64,000 nt of DNA from the NCBI RefSeq assembly GCF_000428785.1, contig NZ_AUAP01000002.1, positions 244,205 to 308,204 on the forward strand. The letters run 5' to 3'. Positions 34,066-41,959 of this stretch are shown here, piece after piece; the first letter of the stretch is position 1, and each line of letters opens with the position of its first letter. The notes below the pieces were generated by a model. That model worked only from the letters and a program-made list of their open reading frames with translations, made no database searches and was not told the DNA's origin. Made by a program: the position numbers and the translations under genes. This DNA comes from Conchiformibius kuhniae DSM 17694 (GTDB lineage: Bacteria; Pseudomonadota; Gammaproteobacteria; Burkholderiales; Neisseriaceae).

Positions 34066-35331
34066 ATGATGAGCGTTTTCAACAGCTTGCTGGGCATGCT
34101 GCTGCTGCCCGCCCTTGCCTTCGCGCTGTCGCGCCACCGCCGTGCGGTGAATTGGCGCACGGTGGGAACGGCGTTTGCCTTGCAATTGGGCATCGGCGCG
34201 TTCGTGCTGTATGTGCCGCAGGGACGGCTGGTGCTGGAAAAATTGTCGGCGGGCATTGTGGCGGTGCTGGGCTACGGCAATGAGGGCATTGCGTTTTTGT
34301 TTGGCGGTTTGGCGGGCGACAAGATGTTTGAGTTGTTCGGCAGTGGCGGTTTTGTGTTTGCTTTTCGCGTGTTGCCGATGATTGTGTTTTTTTCGGCACT
34401 GATTGCGCTGTTGTATCATGTGGGGGTGATGACGCGGCTGATTCGGGTGATTGGCGGGGCGTTGCAGCGTTTGCTCGGCACGTCCCGCCCCGAGTCGATG
34501 TCGGCGGCGGCGAATATTTTTGTCGGGCTGACGGAAGCGCCTTTGGTCATCAAGCCTTATCTGCCGCAGATGACGCGCTCGGAGCTGTTTGCGGTGATGA
34601 CGGGCGGTTTGGCATCGATTGCCGGCTCGGTTTTGGGCAGTTTGGTGGGCTTGGGCGTGCCGGCGGATTATCTGATTGCGGCATCGTTTATGGCGGCACC
34701 GGGCGGTTTGCTGTTTGCCAAGCTGCTGTATCCGGAAACGGAAACGCCCGCCTACGACCCCGCCCGCACGCTCGGGTTTGCCGATGACAACCGCCCCGCC
34801 AATGCGATTGACGCGGTGGCATCGGGCGCGGAAACGGGTTTGAAAATCGCCTTGAGCGTGGCGGCGATGCTGATTGCCTTTGTGGCACTGATTGCGCTGT
34901 TCAACGGCATCATCGGCGGGGTAGGGGGCTGGTTCGGCGCGGCGGATTTGTCGCTGGAGAAGATTTTGGGCTGGCTGCTCGCGCCTGTGGCGTGGCTGGT
35001 GGGCGCACCTTGGGCGGAAGCGCAAACGGCGGTGTCGTTTATCGGGCAAAAGCTGGTGGTTAATGAGTTTGTCGCCTATGCCAATTTTGCCGAATACGTG
35101 AAGGCGGGGGCGCAAACCCTGTCGCCGAAAACCCAAGCGGTGGTTACCTTTGCTTTGTGCGGTTTTGCCAATTTCAGCTCGATTGCGATTTTGGTGGGCG
35201 GTTTGTCGGTGATGGCGCCCGAACGGCGCGGCGACATTGCGCGTATGGGCATGTTGGCTTTGTTGGCGGGCAGTTTGTCGAATTTGATGAGCGCGGCGGT
35301 TGCCGGTTTGTTTATCGGTTTGTCTGCCTGA
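34066..35331 (+). CDS. Concentrative nucleoside transporter (CNT/NupC family)
   Basis: An inner-membrane cation-coupled nucleoside importer. The CNT signatures are clear: VFFSALIALLYHVGVM, ANIFVGLTEAPLVIKPYLPQMTRSELFAVMTGGLASIAGSVLG, and LVVNEFVAYANFAEY with the FALCGFANFSSIAI segment. It is followed 13 bp later by deoC, so imported deoxynucleosides could be fed to deoxyribose-phosphate breakdown. No phosphorylase gene lies in the window. Confidence 0.94.
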   Translation: MMSVFNSLLGMLLLPALAFALSRHRRAVNWRTVGTAFALQLGIGAFVLYVPQGRLVLEKLSAGIVAVLGYGNEGIAFLFGGLAGDKMFELFGSGGFVFAFRVLPMIVFFSALIALLYHVGVMTRLIRVIGGALQRLLGTSRPESMSAAANIFVGLTEAPLVIKPYLPQMTRSELFAVMTGGLASIAGSVLGSLVGLGVPADYLIAASFMAAPGGLLFAKLLYPETETPAYDPARTLGFADDNRPANAIDAVASGAETGLKIALSVAAMLIAFVALIALFNGIIGGVGGWFGAADLSLEKILGWLLAPVAWLVGAPWAEAQTAVSFIGQKLVVNEFVAYANFAEYVKAGAQTLSPKTQAVVTFALCGFANFSSIAILVGGLSVMAPERRGDIARMGMLALLAGSLSNLMSAAVAGLFIGLSA

Positions 35332-35344
35332 TGCGGGAGGGGTG

Positions 35345-36055
35345 ATGGAAAATCAGGAAATCATTGCGTTATTGGATTTGACTTCCTTAAATGACAGCGA
35401 CACGGCGCAAACGGTACGCGCTTTGTGCCGCCGCGCCGCCGCACACGGTGTGGCTGCCGTGTGCGTGTATCCGCAGTTTGTGGCGGCGGCGAAACGCGAA
35501 TTGGCGGACTGTCCGCACATTGCCCTTGCCACCGTGGTGAATTTTCCAAGCGGGGCAGATGCGCCCGAAGCGGTGGCGGCACAGACCCGCCAAGCCCTGC
35601 AAGACGGGGCAAATGAAATCGATTGGGTGTTTCCCTACCGCGATTTCGCGCTCGGACGGCACGCACAGGCACAGGCGCGTACCGCAGAAATGGCGGCATT
35701 GTGCCGTGCGGCGGGGGCGAAGCTGAAGGTGATTTTGGAAACGGGCGCGTTGGAAGCGGCGGACATCCGCGCCGCCGCCGATGCGGCTTTGCGCTTGGGC
35801 GCGGACTTTTTGAAAACGTCCACCGGCAAAATCCCGCAGGGCGCAACGCCCGAAGCCGCCGCCATTTTGCTGGAGGCGATTGCCCGCCACGGCGGCACGG
35901 CGGGCATCAAGCTCTCGGGCGGGGTGCGCGATGCGGCAACGGCGGCGGCGTACGTCCGCCAAGCCCGGGCGGTGTTCGGTGCGGATTGGACGACGCCCGC
36001 GCATTTCCGCATCGGCGCATCTGCCCTGCTGGACGATTTGTCGGACGGTGGCTGA
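35345..36055 (+). CDS. deoC: Deoxyribose-phosphate aldolase
   Basis: A class I aldolase that splits 2-deoxyribose 5-phosphate into glyceraldehyde 3-phosphate and acetaldehyde. The Schiff-base lysine is in DFLKTSTGK (K157). The second lysine is in GIKLSGGVR (K189), and an acidic residue lies in EIDWVFPY. The start ATG at 35345 follows GGGAGGGG. It forms a likely salvage operon with the upstream nucleoside transporter. Confidence 0.95.
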   Translation: MENQEIIALLDLTSLNDSDTAQTVRALCRRAAAHGVAAVCVYPQFVAAAKRELADCPHIALATVVNFPSGADAPEAVAAQTRQALQDGANEIDWVFPYRDFALGRHAQAQARTAEMAALCRAAGAKLKVILETGALEAADIRAAADAALRLGADFLKTSTGKIPQGATPEAAAILLEAIARHGGTAGIKLSGGVRDAATAAAYVRQARAVFGADWTTPAHFRIGASALLDDLSDGG

Positions 36056-36113
36056 CGCGCCCCGAAGCGGCGCATTCCGTCTATAATGGTGATTTTTTCT
36101 TTTGGTGTTTGTG

Positions 36114-36668
36114 ATGATTGCTTTCCGTACTTTAGGTTTGTGCCTGCTGCTGGGCGCGTGCGGCTTCCAGCCCAAAGGCAGCTTGGCCGCGCTGCCGATG
36201 CACGCGTGGCAGCTCGAACACACGGGCGAAACGGGTGAAATGGACGAGGCCTTGCGCGATGCGCTGCGCCGCATCGGTGCGTTGGGGCATCCGTCTGCCG
36301 AGCGCCGTTTGCGCGTTACCGAAATTGAGCGCCGCAAGGAAATTTACACCATCACCCGCGCCGCCAAAGTCAGCGAATACCGTTTGGATTTGACCATGAC
36401 CGTGCAAGCCCTGCGCGGCGGCAAGCCGCACGGCGATGCCATACGGGTGGCGGTAACGCGTACCTTGCCTTATGCCGATGCGCTGGTTTTGGGCAAACAG
36501 GAAGAAGAAGCGCAGATTTGGCGGGAAATGTATCAAGATGCCGCCGACCAAATCGTGCGCCGACTCGCGTTTTTGTCGGTTTCAACTCACAGGGCTACAC
36601 ACATAAAGCACAGCCCCATGCCTTGCCCTGATTCGGACGGGGCTGCGCCCTGCCCGAATAAAAACTGA
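36114..36668 (+). CDS. lptE: LPS-assembly lipoprotein LptE, with a repeat-encoded tail
   Basis: Outer-membrane partner of LptD in lipopolysaccharide export. The signal peptide with lipobox LLLGACGFQPKG is characteristic. The core continues to about residue 158 (AADQIVRRLAFL). The remaining 26 or so residues (VSTHRATHIKHSPMPCPDSD...) are translated from gene-start repeat E and are foreign to the family. It precedes holA as in most proteobacteria. A TATAAT box lies at about 36082. Confidence 0.88.
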   Translation: MIAFRTLGLCLLLGACGFQPKGSLAALPMHAWQLEHTGETGEMDEALRDALRRIGALGHPSAERRLRVTEIERRKEIYTITRAAKVSEYRLDLTMTVQALRGGKPHGDAIRVAVTRTLPYADALVLGKQEEEAQIWREMYQDAADQIVRRLAFLSVSTHRATHIKHSPMPCPDSDGAAPCPNKN

Positions 36669-36721
36669 TTTTACCAACTTAAACAGCAGGGTTTCAAACT
36701 GAAAAGGAACTTGAACAAACC
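36580..36721 (+). repeat. Gene-start repeat copy E, between lptE and holA
   Basis: A diverged copy. TTTCAACTCACAGGGCTAC, the CCCTGATTCGGACGGGGC hairpin, then TTTCAAACTGAAAAGGA. The second hairpin has decayed (CCAACTTAAACAGCAGG). It encodes the lptE tail and the holA ribosome site. Confidence 0.82.
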
Positions 36722-37732
36722 ATGCCCCACACCGCCGCCGCCCGTTTTGCAGGCAGCCTGAACGCCCCGCTCGCACCGCTTTATCTGATTCACGGCGAAG
36801 AAGAACTGTTGCAGATTGAGGCTCTGGACGCGCTCCGCGCCGCCGCCGCCGCACAAGGCTTCAGCGAACGCCGCCGCATCGTTGCCGAAGGCACGGCGTT
36901 TGACTGGCAGACGGTGAGCGCCGAACAGCACAGCAACGCTCTGTTTGCCGAAAAAAAATGGTTGGAAATCCACATTCCCAACGGCAAACCGGGCAAAAAC
37001 GGCGCGGACGCCTTGCAGCAATTCGCCGCAGGGCTGCCTGAAGACACCGCCGCCGTCATCGTCCTGCCCAAGCTGGAACGCGCCCAAAGCCAAGCCAAAT
37101 GGTTTGCCGCGCTGCTCAAACAAGCCGTTGTTTACGAAGCGAAAGCCGTTACCCCCGCGCAACTGCCCGCGTGGATAAAAGCGCGTTTGCAGGCGCACGG
37201 GCTGACGGCGGAACACGAAGCCGCCGCCCTGATTGCCGAGCGCGTGGAAGGCAATCTGCTTGCCGCCAAACAGGAAATTGACAAACTCGCCCTGCTCCAC
37301 CCTGCGGGACACACACTCACCGCCGCCGAAGCCGCCCGCGCCGTTGCCGATGTGGCGCGGTTTGACGTGTTCCAACTCTCGTCCGCGTGGCTGGGCGGCG
37401 ACACGGCGCGGCTGTTGCGGTTGTTGGACGGATTGTCCGCCGCCGAAAGCGAACCCGTGCTGCCCCTGTGGGCGTTGGCGGAAGACATCAGAATGCTGAT
37501 TCGCCTGAGCGCGGCAAAGCGGCAGGGCAAAAGCACGGCGGCGGTACGCAACGAACTGAAACTGTGGAACGGCAAAGACCGCGCCGCCGAAACCGCCTTG
37601 CGCCGCCTGCCCGCCACGCGCCTGATTGCCGCCTTGCAGGAATGCGCCCGCATCGACCGCCAAATCAAAGGCGCGGAAACGGGCGATGCGTGGGCGGCGT
37701 TCAAAAAACTGATTACCGAATTAACTGTTTGA
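36722..37732 (+). CDS. holA: DNA polymerase III subunit delta
   Basis: The clamp-loader subunit that opens the beta sliding clamp. The AAA+-like N-terminal domain has APLYLIHGEEELLQIEALDALR and a degenerate nucleotide site, as usual for delta. The middle has VIVLPKLERAQSQAKWFAAL. The C-terminal helical collar begins near VFQLSSAWLGGDTARLLRLLDGL. It is 336 aa. It carries an uptake-like word AGGCAGCCTGAA at its 5' end (about 36757). Confidence 0.94.
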   Translation: MPHTAAARFAGSLNAPLAPLYLIHGEEELLQIEALDALRAAAAAQGFSERRRIVAEGTAFDWQTVSAEQHSNALFAEKKWLEIHIPNGKPGKNGADALQQFAAGLPEDTAAVIVLPKLERAQSQAKWFAALLKQAVVYEAKAVTPAQLPAWIKARLQAHGLTAEHEAAALIAERVEGNLLAAKQEIDKLALLHPAGHTLTAAEAARAVADVARFDVFQLSSAWLGGDTARLLRLLDGLSAAESEPVLPLWALAEDIRMLIRLSAAKRQGKSTAAVRNELKLWNGKDRAAETALRRLPATRLIAALQECARIDRQIKGAETGDAWAAFKKLITELTV

Positions 37733-37764
37733 TTCTTGCAACATACTTTTGAAGGAACACGATT

Positions 37765-38187
37765 ATGGACAGAAAACGCGCCATCATCATCTGGGTGGCG
37801 ATGGCCGCCACCATCGCCCTGATTGCCTACCTGCTCAACGCCCCGTGGTGGCTTGCCATTCTGATTGGCGTGGCGGTGGTGGCCGCCATTGTCGGCGGTG
37901 CCACCGGCGCGATGTACTGGAAACAGAAAAAACTGATTGCCAGCGCCGCCCGTTTCAATATTGACCTGAAAAACGGCAAACTCCACCCCGCCGACCTGCG
38001 CCGAATGTATTTTAGCGGCGGACAAGCCCGCAAAGACGCGCTGCTGATTGCCAGCCAAGCCATGCAATGCTCGGTGCAGGAAGCGGAACGCCGCTTGAGC
38101 GAACGCCCCAACAAACAGGCCGCCAATCAGGAAATGGCGCGTCAGCAAAGCGGCGGCAAACGCAAAGGGCGTTACCGCCACCGTTAA
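37765..38187 (+). CDS. Small two-helix membrane protein of unknown function (140 aa)
   Basis: Two adjacent hydrophobic helices (about residues 7-27 and 29-52) are followed by a soluble, basic C-terminal half. That half contains KNGKLHPADLRRMYFSGGQARKDALLIASQAMQC and ends in a Lys/Arg tail. I do not recognise the family. GAAGGAACACGATT precedes the ATG. It follows holA by 32 bp. An uptake-word inverted pair downstream would terminate the unit. Confidence 0.7.
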   Translation: MDRKRAIIIWVAMAATIALIAYLLNAPWWLAILIGVAVVAAIVGGATGAMYWKQKKLIASAARFNIDLKNGKLHPADLRRMYFSGGQARKDALLIASQAMQCSVQEAERRLSERPNKQAANQEMARQQSGGKRKGRYRHR

Positions 38188-38258
38188 ACCCGCCCCGTCA
38201 TTCCTGCTTTCAATAAAGATTGCAAAACCGCGATTTTCATTGACACGCGCCTGTTTCA

Positions 38259-38288
38259 GGCTGCCTGAAACCCGTTCAGGCAGCCGCA
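38259..38288. terminator. Inverted pair of uptake words acting as terminator
   Basis: GGCTGCCTGAA - ACCCG - TTCAGGCAGCC forms a perfect 11-bp stem. Paired uptake sequences used as transcription terminators are established in Neisseriaceae. It lies 27 bp upstream of the trpS start. Confidence 0.75.
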
Positions 38289-38314
38289 AACACATTATTT
38301 TCAAGGAAAAAACC

Positions 38315-39319
38315 ATGCAACGCGTCCTCACCGGCATCACCACCACCGGCATTCCCCACTTGGGCAACTATGTCGGCGCAATCCGTCCCGCCATCCGCGC
38401 CGCCGCCGCCACCGCCGCGCACGAAAGCTACTTCTTTCTCGCCGACTATCACGGCATCATCAAATGCCACGACCCCGAACAAATCCACCAATCCACCCGC
38501 GCCGTTGCCGCCACATGGCTCGCCTGCGGACTGAATCCCGACCACACCGTGTTCTACCGCCAATCGGATGTACCCGAAATTTTGGAACTGAACTGGATAC
38601 TTACCTGCATCACCGCCAAAGGACTGATGAACCGCGCCCACGCCTACAAAGCCGCCGTGCAGGACAATCTCGACAAAGGCGAAGACGCCGACCACCAAAT
38701 TGAAATGGGCTTGTACGCCTACCCGATTTTGATGAGCGCCGACATTCTCGCGTTCAACGCCCGCCACGTCCCCGTGGGGCGCGACCAAATCCAACACATT
38801 GAAATGGCGCAAGACATCGCCCAACGTTTCAACCACCGTTTCGGCGAAGTGTTCGTCATTCCCGAAGCGCGGATTGAAGAACACGTGGAACTGCTGCAAG
38901 GCTTGGACGGGCGCAAAATGTCCAAAAGCTACGGCAACACCATTCCCCTGTTCCAAACGCCCAAGCAACGGCAAAAATCCGTCAATAAAATCATTACCAA
39001 CCTGAAAGAACCGGGCGAGCCGAAAAGCCCTGACGAAAGCCCGCTTTTCGCCGTTTACCAAGCCTTTGCCACGCCCGCCGAAACCCAAGCCTTTGCCGCA
39101 GAATTGGCGCGGGGCATGGCGTGGGGCGAAGCGAAAAAACAGCTCGCCGCCAAAATCGGCGCGGAACTGGACCCGTTTACCGAGCGTTACGAACATTTGA
39201 TGGCACACCCGCAGGAAATTGAAGCGGTGTTGCGGCAGGGCGCGGACAAGGCACGGACGGAAGCGCGGAAATTGTTGCAACAAGTGCGCGAAGCGGTGGG
39301 GATTCGCGCTTTGGCGTGA
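38315..39319 (+). CDS. trpS: Tryptophanyl-tRNA synthetase
   Basis: Charges tRNA-Trp. Class I motifs: the HIGH equivalent TTGIPHLGNYVGA near residues 10-22, and KMSKS at 201-205 (GRKMSKSYGN). The ATG at 38315 is preceded by CAAGGAAAA. It is 334 aa, normal. The frame open upstream through the uptake-word hairpin is not part of the protein. Confidence 0.97.
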   Translation: MQRVLTGITTTGIPHLGNYVGAIRPAIRAAAATAAHESYFFLADYHGIIKCHDPEQIHQSTRAVAATWLACGLNPDHTVFYRQSDVPEILELNWILTCITAKGLMNRAHAYKAAVQDNLDKGEDADHQIEMGLYAYPILMSADILAFNARHVPVGRDQIQHIEMAQDIAQRFNHRFGEVFVIPEARIEEHVELLQGLDGRKMSKSYGNTIPLFQTPKQRQKSVNKIITNLKEPGEPKSPDESPLFAVYQAFATPAETQAFAAELARGMAWGEAKKQLAAKIGAELDPFTERYEHLMAHPQEIEAVLRQGADKARTEARKLLQQVREAVGIRALA

Positions 39320-39408
39320 TTGGTCAATCCCGCACGGTGTGGCAACGGTGGTAACAACGGCACAAAATACTTGAAATCCGACTCAAATCTGTGCTAATAA
39401 TGCCGTTT

Positions 39409-39596
39409 GGTTTGAAACCCCGCCGTTCACGGCGGTAAAATGGCTTTTTCGGGCAGGGCGTATGGTTGAAATGATTTATTTTTCAGACAAGGCGAGCCAA
39501 CACCGTATGGAAAATAAAGCATTTTAACTATAAGCCCGTCCGAATCAGGGCAAGGCATGGGGCTGTGCTTTGTGTGCCGCCCTGTGATTTGAAACA
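39409..39596 (-). repeat. Gene-start repeat copy F, interrupted by a Correia-like element
   Basis: Oriented against pqiA, with its ribosome-site end lost beyond 39409 (no AAGGA remains). The CCGCCG-TGAA-CGGCGG hairpin and both ends of the first hairpin region are kept. Comparison with copies A and C shows the insertion exactly at a TA. Confidence 0.82.
39461..39532. repeat. 72-bp Correia-like MITE
   Basis: Terminal inverted repeats TATGGTTGAAATGATTTATT and TATAGTTAAAATGCTTTATT (about 24 bp, roughly 20 matching). The interior TCGCCTTGTCTGA resembles Neisseria Correia elements. It is inserted at a TA of repeat copy F, giving TA on both sides. Confidence 0.8.
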
Positions 39597-40967
39597 TTGC
39601 AACATGGGTTTGTTTTGAAGTTTCTCGTCCGCACGGCAGCACGCCGCGCACAACAAAAATGGTTGCGCCGCTACCTGCCCGCCGCCACCTTGCCCGCCCA
39701 CGCCGTGGATTGTCCCGAATGCGGGCTGCGCGTGTCGCTGCCGAAGCTGCGGCAGGGGCAGCAGGCGGATTGTCCGCGTTGCGGGCATCATCTGGTGCGG
39801 GTGGAGCACAATCCCTATCTGCTGCCTTTGGCGTTGGCGCTGACGGGCTTGATACTGATGGCGCTGGTGTACGGACAATTATTTGTTACCGTCACGCTGG
39901 GCAGCGTGTATTCGCCGCTCACGCTGCCTGAAATGGTGTTGTCGCTGATGGGGCAGAACGACGGTTTTCTCGGCACGGTGCTGTTTGTGTTTACCTTCGG
40001 CGTGCCGGTGCTGTTTTTGCTGATGTGTTTGTATGTGTACGGCTCGATGCTGGCGCAACAGCCGTTTCCCTATGTGTTGTACATGACCCGCGCCCTGACG
40101 CGGTTGCGCCATTGGATGATGGTGGACGTGTTTTTTATTTCCATTTTGGTGGCGTACATCAAAATGAGTTCGGTGGGCGAAGTGCATTTCCACGCCGCGT
40201 TTTGGCTGCTGCCCGTGTTGGCGCTGGTGTTGCTGCGGACGGTGGTTGCCGTGCCGGAGCATTGGGTCTACCACCAAATCCGCCGCCGCGAACACCCCGA
40301 TTTGCTCCACCCCGAAGGCAGGGCGCACACCTGCTGCACGCGCTGCCTGTATTTCCGTCCCGCAAGCGAACGCGAATGCGCCATTTGCGGTTCGGACGTG
40401 TTTGACCGCCGCCCGCACAGCCTGAAACTGTCGTTTTGTTTCTTGCTGGCGGCGGCGATTTTGTATATTCCCGCCAACACCTTGCCGATTATGATTTCGG
40501 AAAACCCGCTTTCCCGCGAAGTCAGCACCATTATAAGCGGCATTATGTTTATGTGGCGTGACGGCGACAAAATGATTGCGGTGATTATTTTCAGCGCGAG
40601 CATCGCCGTGCCGACTTTGAAAATCATCTCCATGGCATTGCTGCTGTACAGCGCGAAAGTGCGCCCCCTGATGCGGGTGGAACGCTTGTCGTGGCAATAC
40701 CGTTTGACCGAAGCCGTTGGGCGTTGGTCGATGATTGATATTTTTGTGATTATTATTTTGATGAGTGCCTACCATTCGCCGATTGCGCGGGTAACGCCGG
40801 GCCCTGCTGCGATTTATTTCTGCTTGGTGGTGCTGCTGACGATGTGGTCGGCGTATTTCTTTGACGTGCGGCTGATTTGGGACTGGCAAACGAGGGACGG
40901 CGCGGATTTCAGGCAGCCTGAAAGCGAAAACAATGGAAAACAAAAAAGATATTTACGCTTCTTTTAG
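39597..40967 (+). CDS. pqiA: PqiA-family membrane protein
   Basis: The inner-membrane component of the PqiABC lipid-trafficking system. It carries two PqiA-type modules, each with a zinc-ribbon-like CPECG...CPRCG or CTRCL...CAICG pair and four membrane segments. IYIPANTLPIM and SMIDIFVIIILMSAYHS are typical of the family. The start is uncertain: TTG 39597 and TTG 39615 are possible, and no ATG is in frame. The C-terminus (FRQPESENNGKQ...) is encoded across an uptake palindrome and overlaps the next gene by 35 bases. Confidence 0.9.
   Translation: MQHGFVLKFLVRTAARRAQQKWLRRYLPAATLPAHAVDCPECGLRVSLPKLRQGQQADCPRCGHHLVRVEHNPYLLPLALALTGLILMALVYGQLFVTVTLGSVYSPLTLPEMVLSLMGQNDGFLGTVLFVFTFGVPVLFLLMCLYVYGSMLAQQPFPYVLYMTRALTRLRHWMMVDVFFISILVAYIKMSSVGEVHFHAAFWLLPVLALVLLRTVVAVPEHWVYHQIRRREHPDLLHPEGRAHTCCTRCLYFRPASERECAICGSDVFDRRPHSLKLSFCFLLAAAILYIPANTLPIMISENPLSREVSTIISGIMFMWRDGDKMIAVIIFSASIAVPTLKIISMALLLYSAKVRPLMRVERLSWQYRLTEAVGRWSMIDIFVIIILMSAYHSPIARVTPGPAAIYFCLVVLLTMWSAYFFDVRLIWDWQTRDGADFRQPESENNGKQKRYLRFF
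40908..40924. other. Uptake palindrome 1 in the pqi locus
   Basis: TTTCAGGC-A-GCCTGAAA lies in the 3' end of pqiA. Further copies sit at 41407-41427 (GTTTTCAGGC-A-GCCTGAAAAC) and, with a mismatch, at 41913-41929. They bracket the two duplicated membrane genes. Confidence 0.75.
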
Positions 40968-41400
40968 CGGATTGCTGATGGCATTCGGCGGCATGATTGG
41001 CGGTGCGGTGGTGTGGTTGGCAGTTTTTAACGGCGAACCATCGGCATTGCCGTATTGCCTGATGCTGGGCTGGCTGCTGGGCTTGCCTGCGGCGTGGCTG
41101 ACGGCGCGTTCGGCACGCAAACGCGGGTGGCGGCGCGGGTGGCGCGGCTGCCTGAAAACGGTAGCATTCGGCGCATGGTGGGGCGCGGCGACAACGGGCG
41201 GTTTGGTGCTGTTGGTTGTCGCATATTTCTTGTTTACCATATCGAATTTTGACCCGCATCCGTTAGCGACAGCGACAATAACCGATTGGATTGATTTCGT
41301 AATCAGGGCGGGTTTGGTTGTCGCCTTATCATCTGTGTGCGGTGCGGTTGCGGCGGGCATTTTGTCGCTCGGTTTGCCCAAAGCCGAACCGCCGAAGTAA
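40933..41400 (+). CDS. Four-helix membrane protein, paralogue 1 (155 aa)
   Basis: About four hydrophobic segments. The central basic loop LPAAWLTARSARKRGWRRGWRGCLKT is shared with the next gene (LPASWLTQRSVRKRNLRRDWRGCLKT, split here for length). I do not know the family. The GCLKT part is encoded by an uptake-like word (GGCTGCCTGAAAACGG). Inserted between pqiA and pqiB, bracketed by uptake palindromes. Confidence 0.72.
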   Translation: MENKKDIYASFSGLLMAFGGMIGGAVVWLAVFNGEPSALPYCLMLGWLLGLPAAWLTARSARKRGWRRGWRGCLKTVAFGAWWGAATTGGLVLLVVAYFLFTISNFDPHPLATATITDWIDFVIRAGLVVALSSVCGAVAAGILSLGLPKAEPPK

Positions 41401-41440
41401 TATTCCGTTTTCAGGCAGCCTGAAAACGTGAGAAACCATC

Positions 41441-41908
41441 ATGAGAACCGAACCGACAAACCATCGCCCCGATGATGACGAACAGGATATTTATGACGCC
41501 ACAACCGTGATGTTTGTGGTGTTTGGCGGCGCAACAGCCGGACTGCTGCTGTGGTTGCCGGTGTGGTTGTTGTTGGAAGGACGGAATGCCGACTTGTACT
41601 TGCGGTCTTTTCTGATGTGGGGTGCCATATTGGGTTTGCCCGCATCATGGCTGACACAACGGTCGGTACGCAAACGCAATTTGCGGCGCGATTGGCGCGG
41701 CTGCCTGAAAACGGCGGTGTGGGGTGCATGGTGGCACGCGGTAACGGTAGGCAGTTTATTGTGTTTATTGGTCAGTGTATTTTGTATATTGTTTGACGTA
41801 AGGATGCGCATAGACGTTTTTTTATTGCTTTGTTTCGGTCTGCCTGCCGCACTCGGCGCGGTAACGGCATTGCTGTTGTCCGTATTTCTGCCCAAACCCG
41901 AAACCTAA
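41441..41908 (+). CDS. Four-helix membrane protein, paralogue 2 (155 aa)
   Basis: The same length and layout as its upstream neighbour, and clearly a tandem duplicate: WLTxRSxRKR, RGCLKT and GAWW are conserved while the flanking helices have diverged. The N-terminus is more acidic (RPDDDEQDIYDATT). The uptake-like word encoding RGCLKT is conserved at nucleotide level in both copies. Function is unknown, but position suggests co-expression with pqiB. Confidence 0.72.
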   Translation: MRTEPTNHRPDDDEQDIYDATTVMFVVFGGATAGLLLWLPVWLLLEGRNADLYLRSFLMWGAILGLPASWLTQRSVRKRNLRRDWRGCLKTAVWGAWWHAVTVGSLLCLLVSVFCILFDVRMRIDVFLLLCFGLPAALGAVTALLLSVFLPKPET

Positions 41909-41959
41909 AACCGTTTTCAGGCAGCCTAAAAATAAAAACCATTTGAAAAATCAGTAGTT

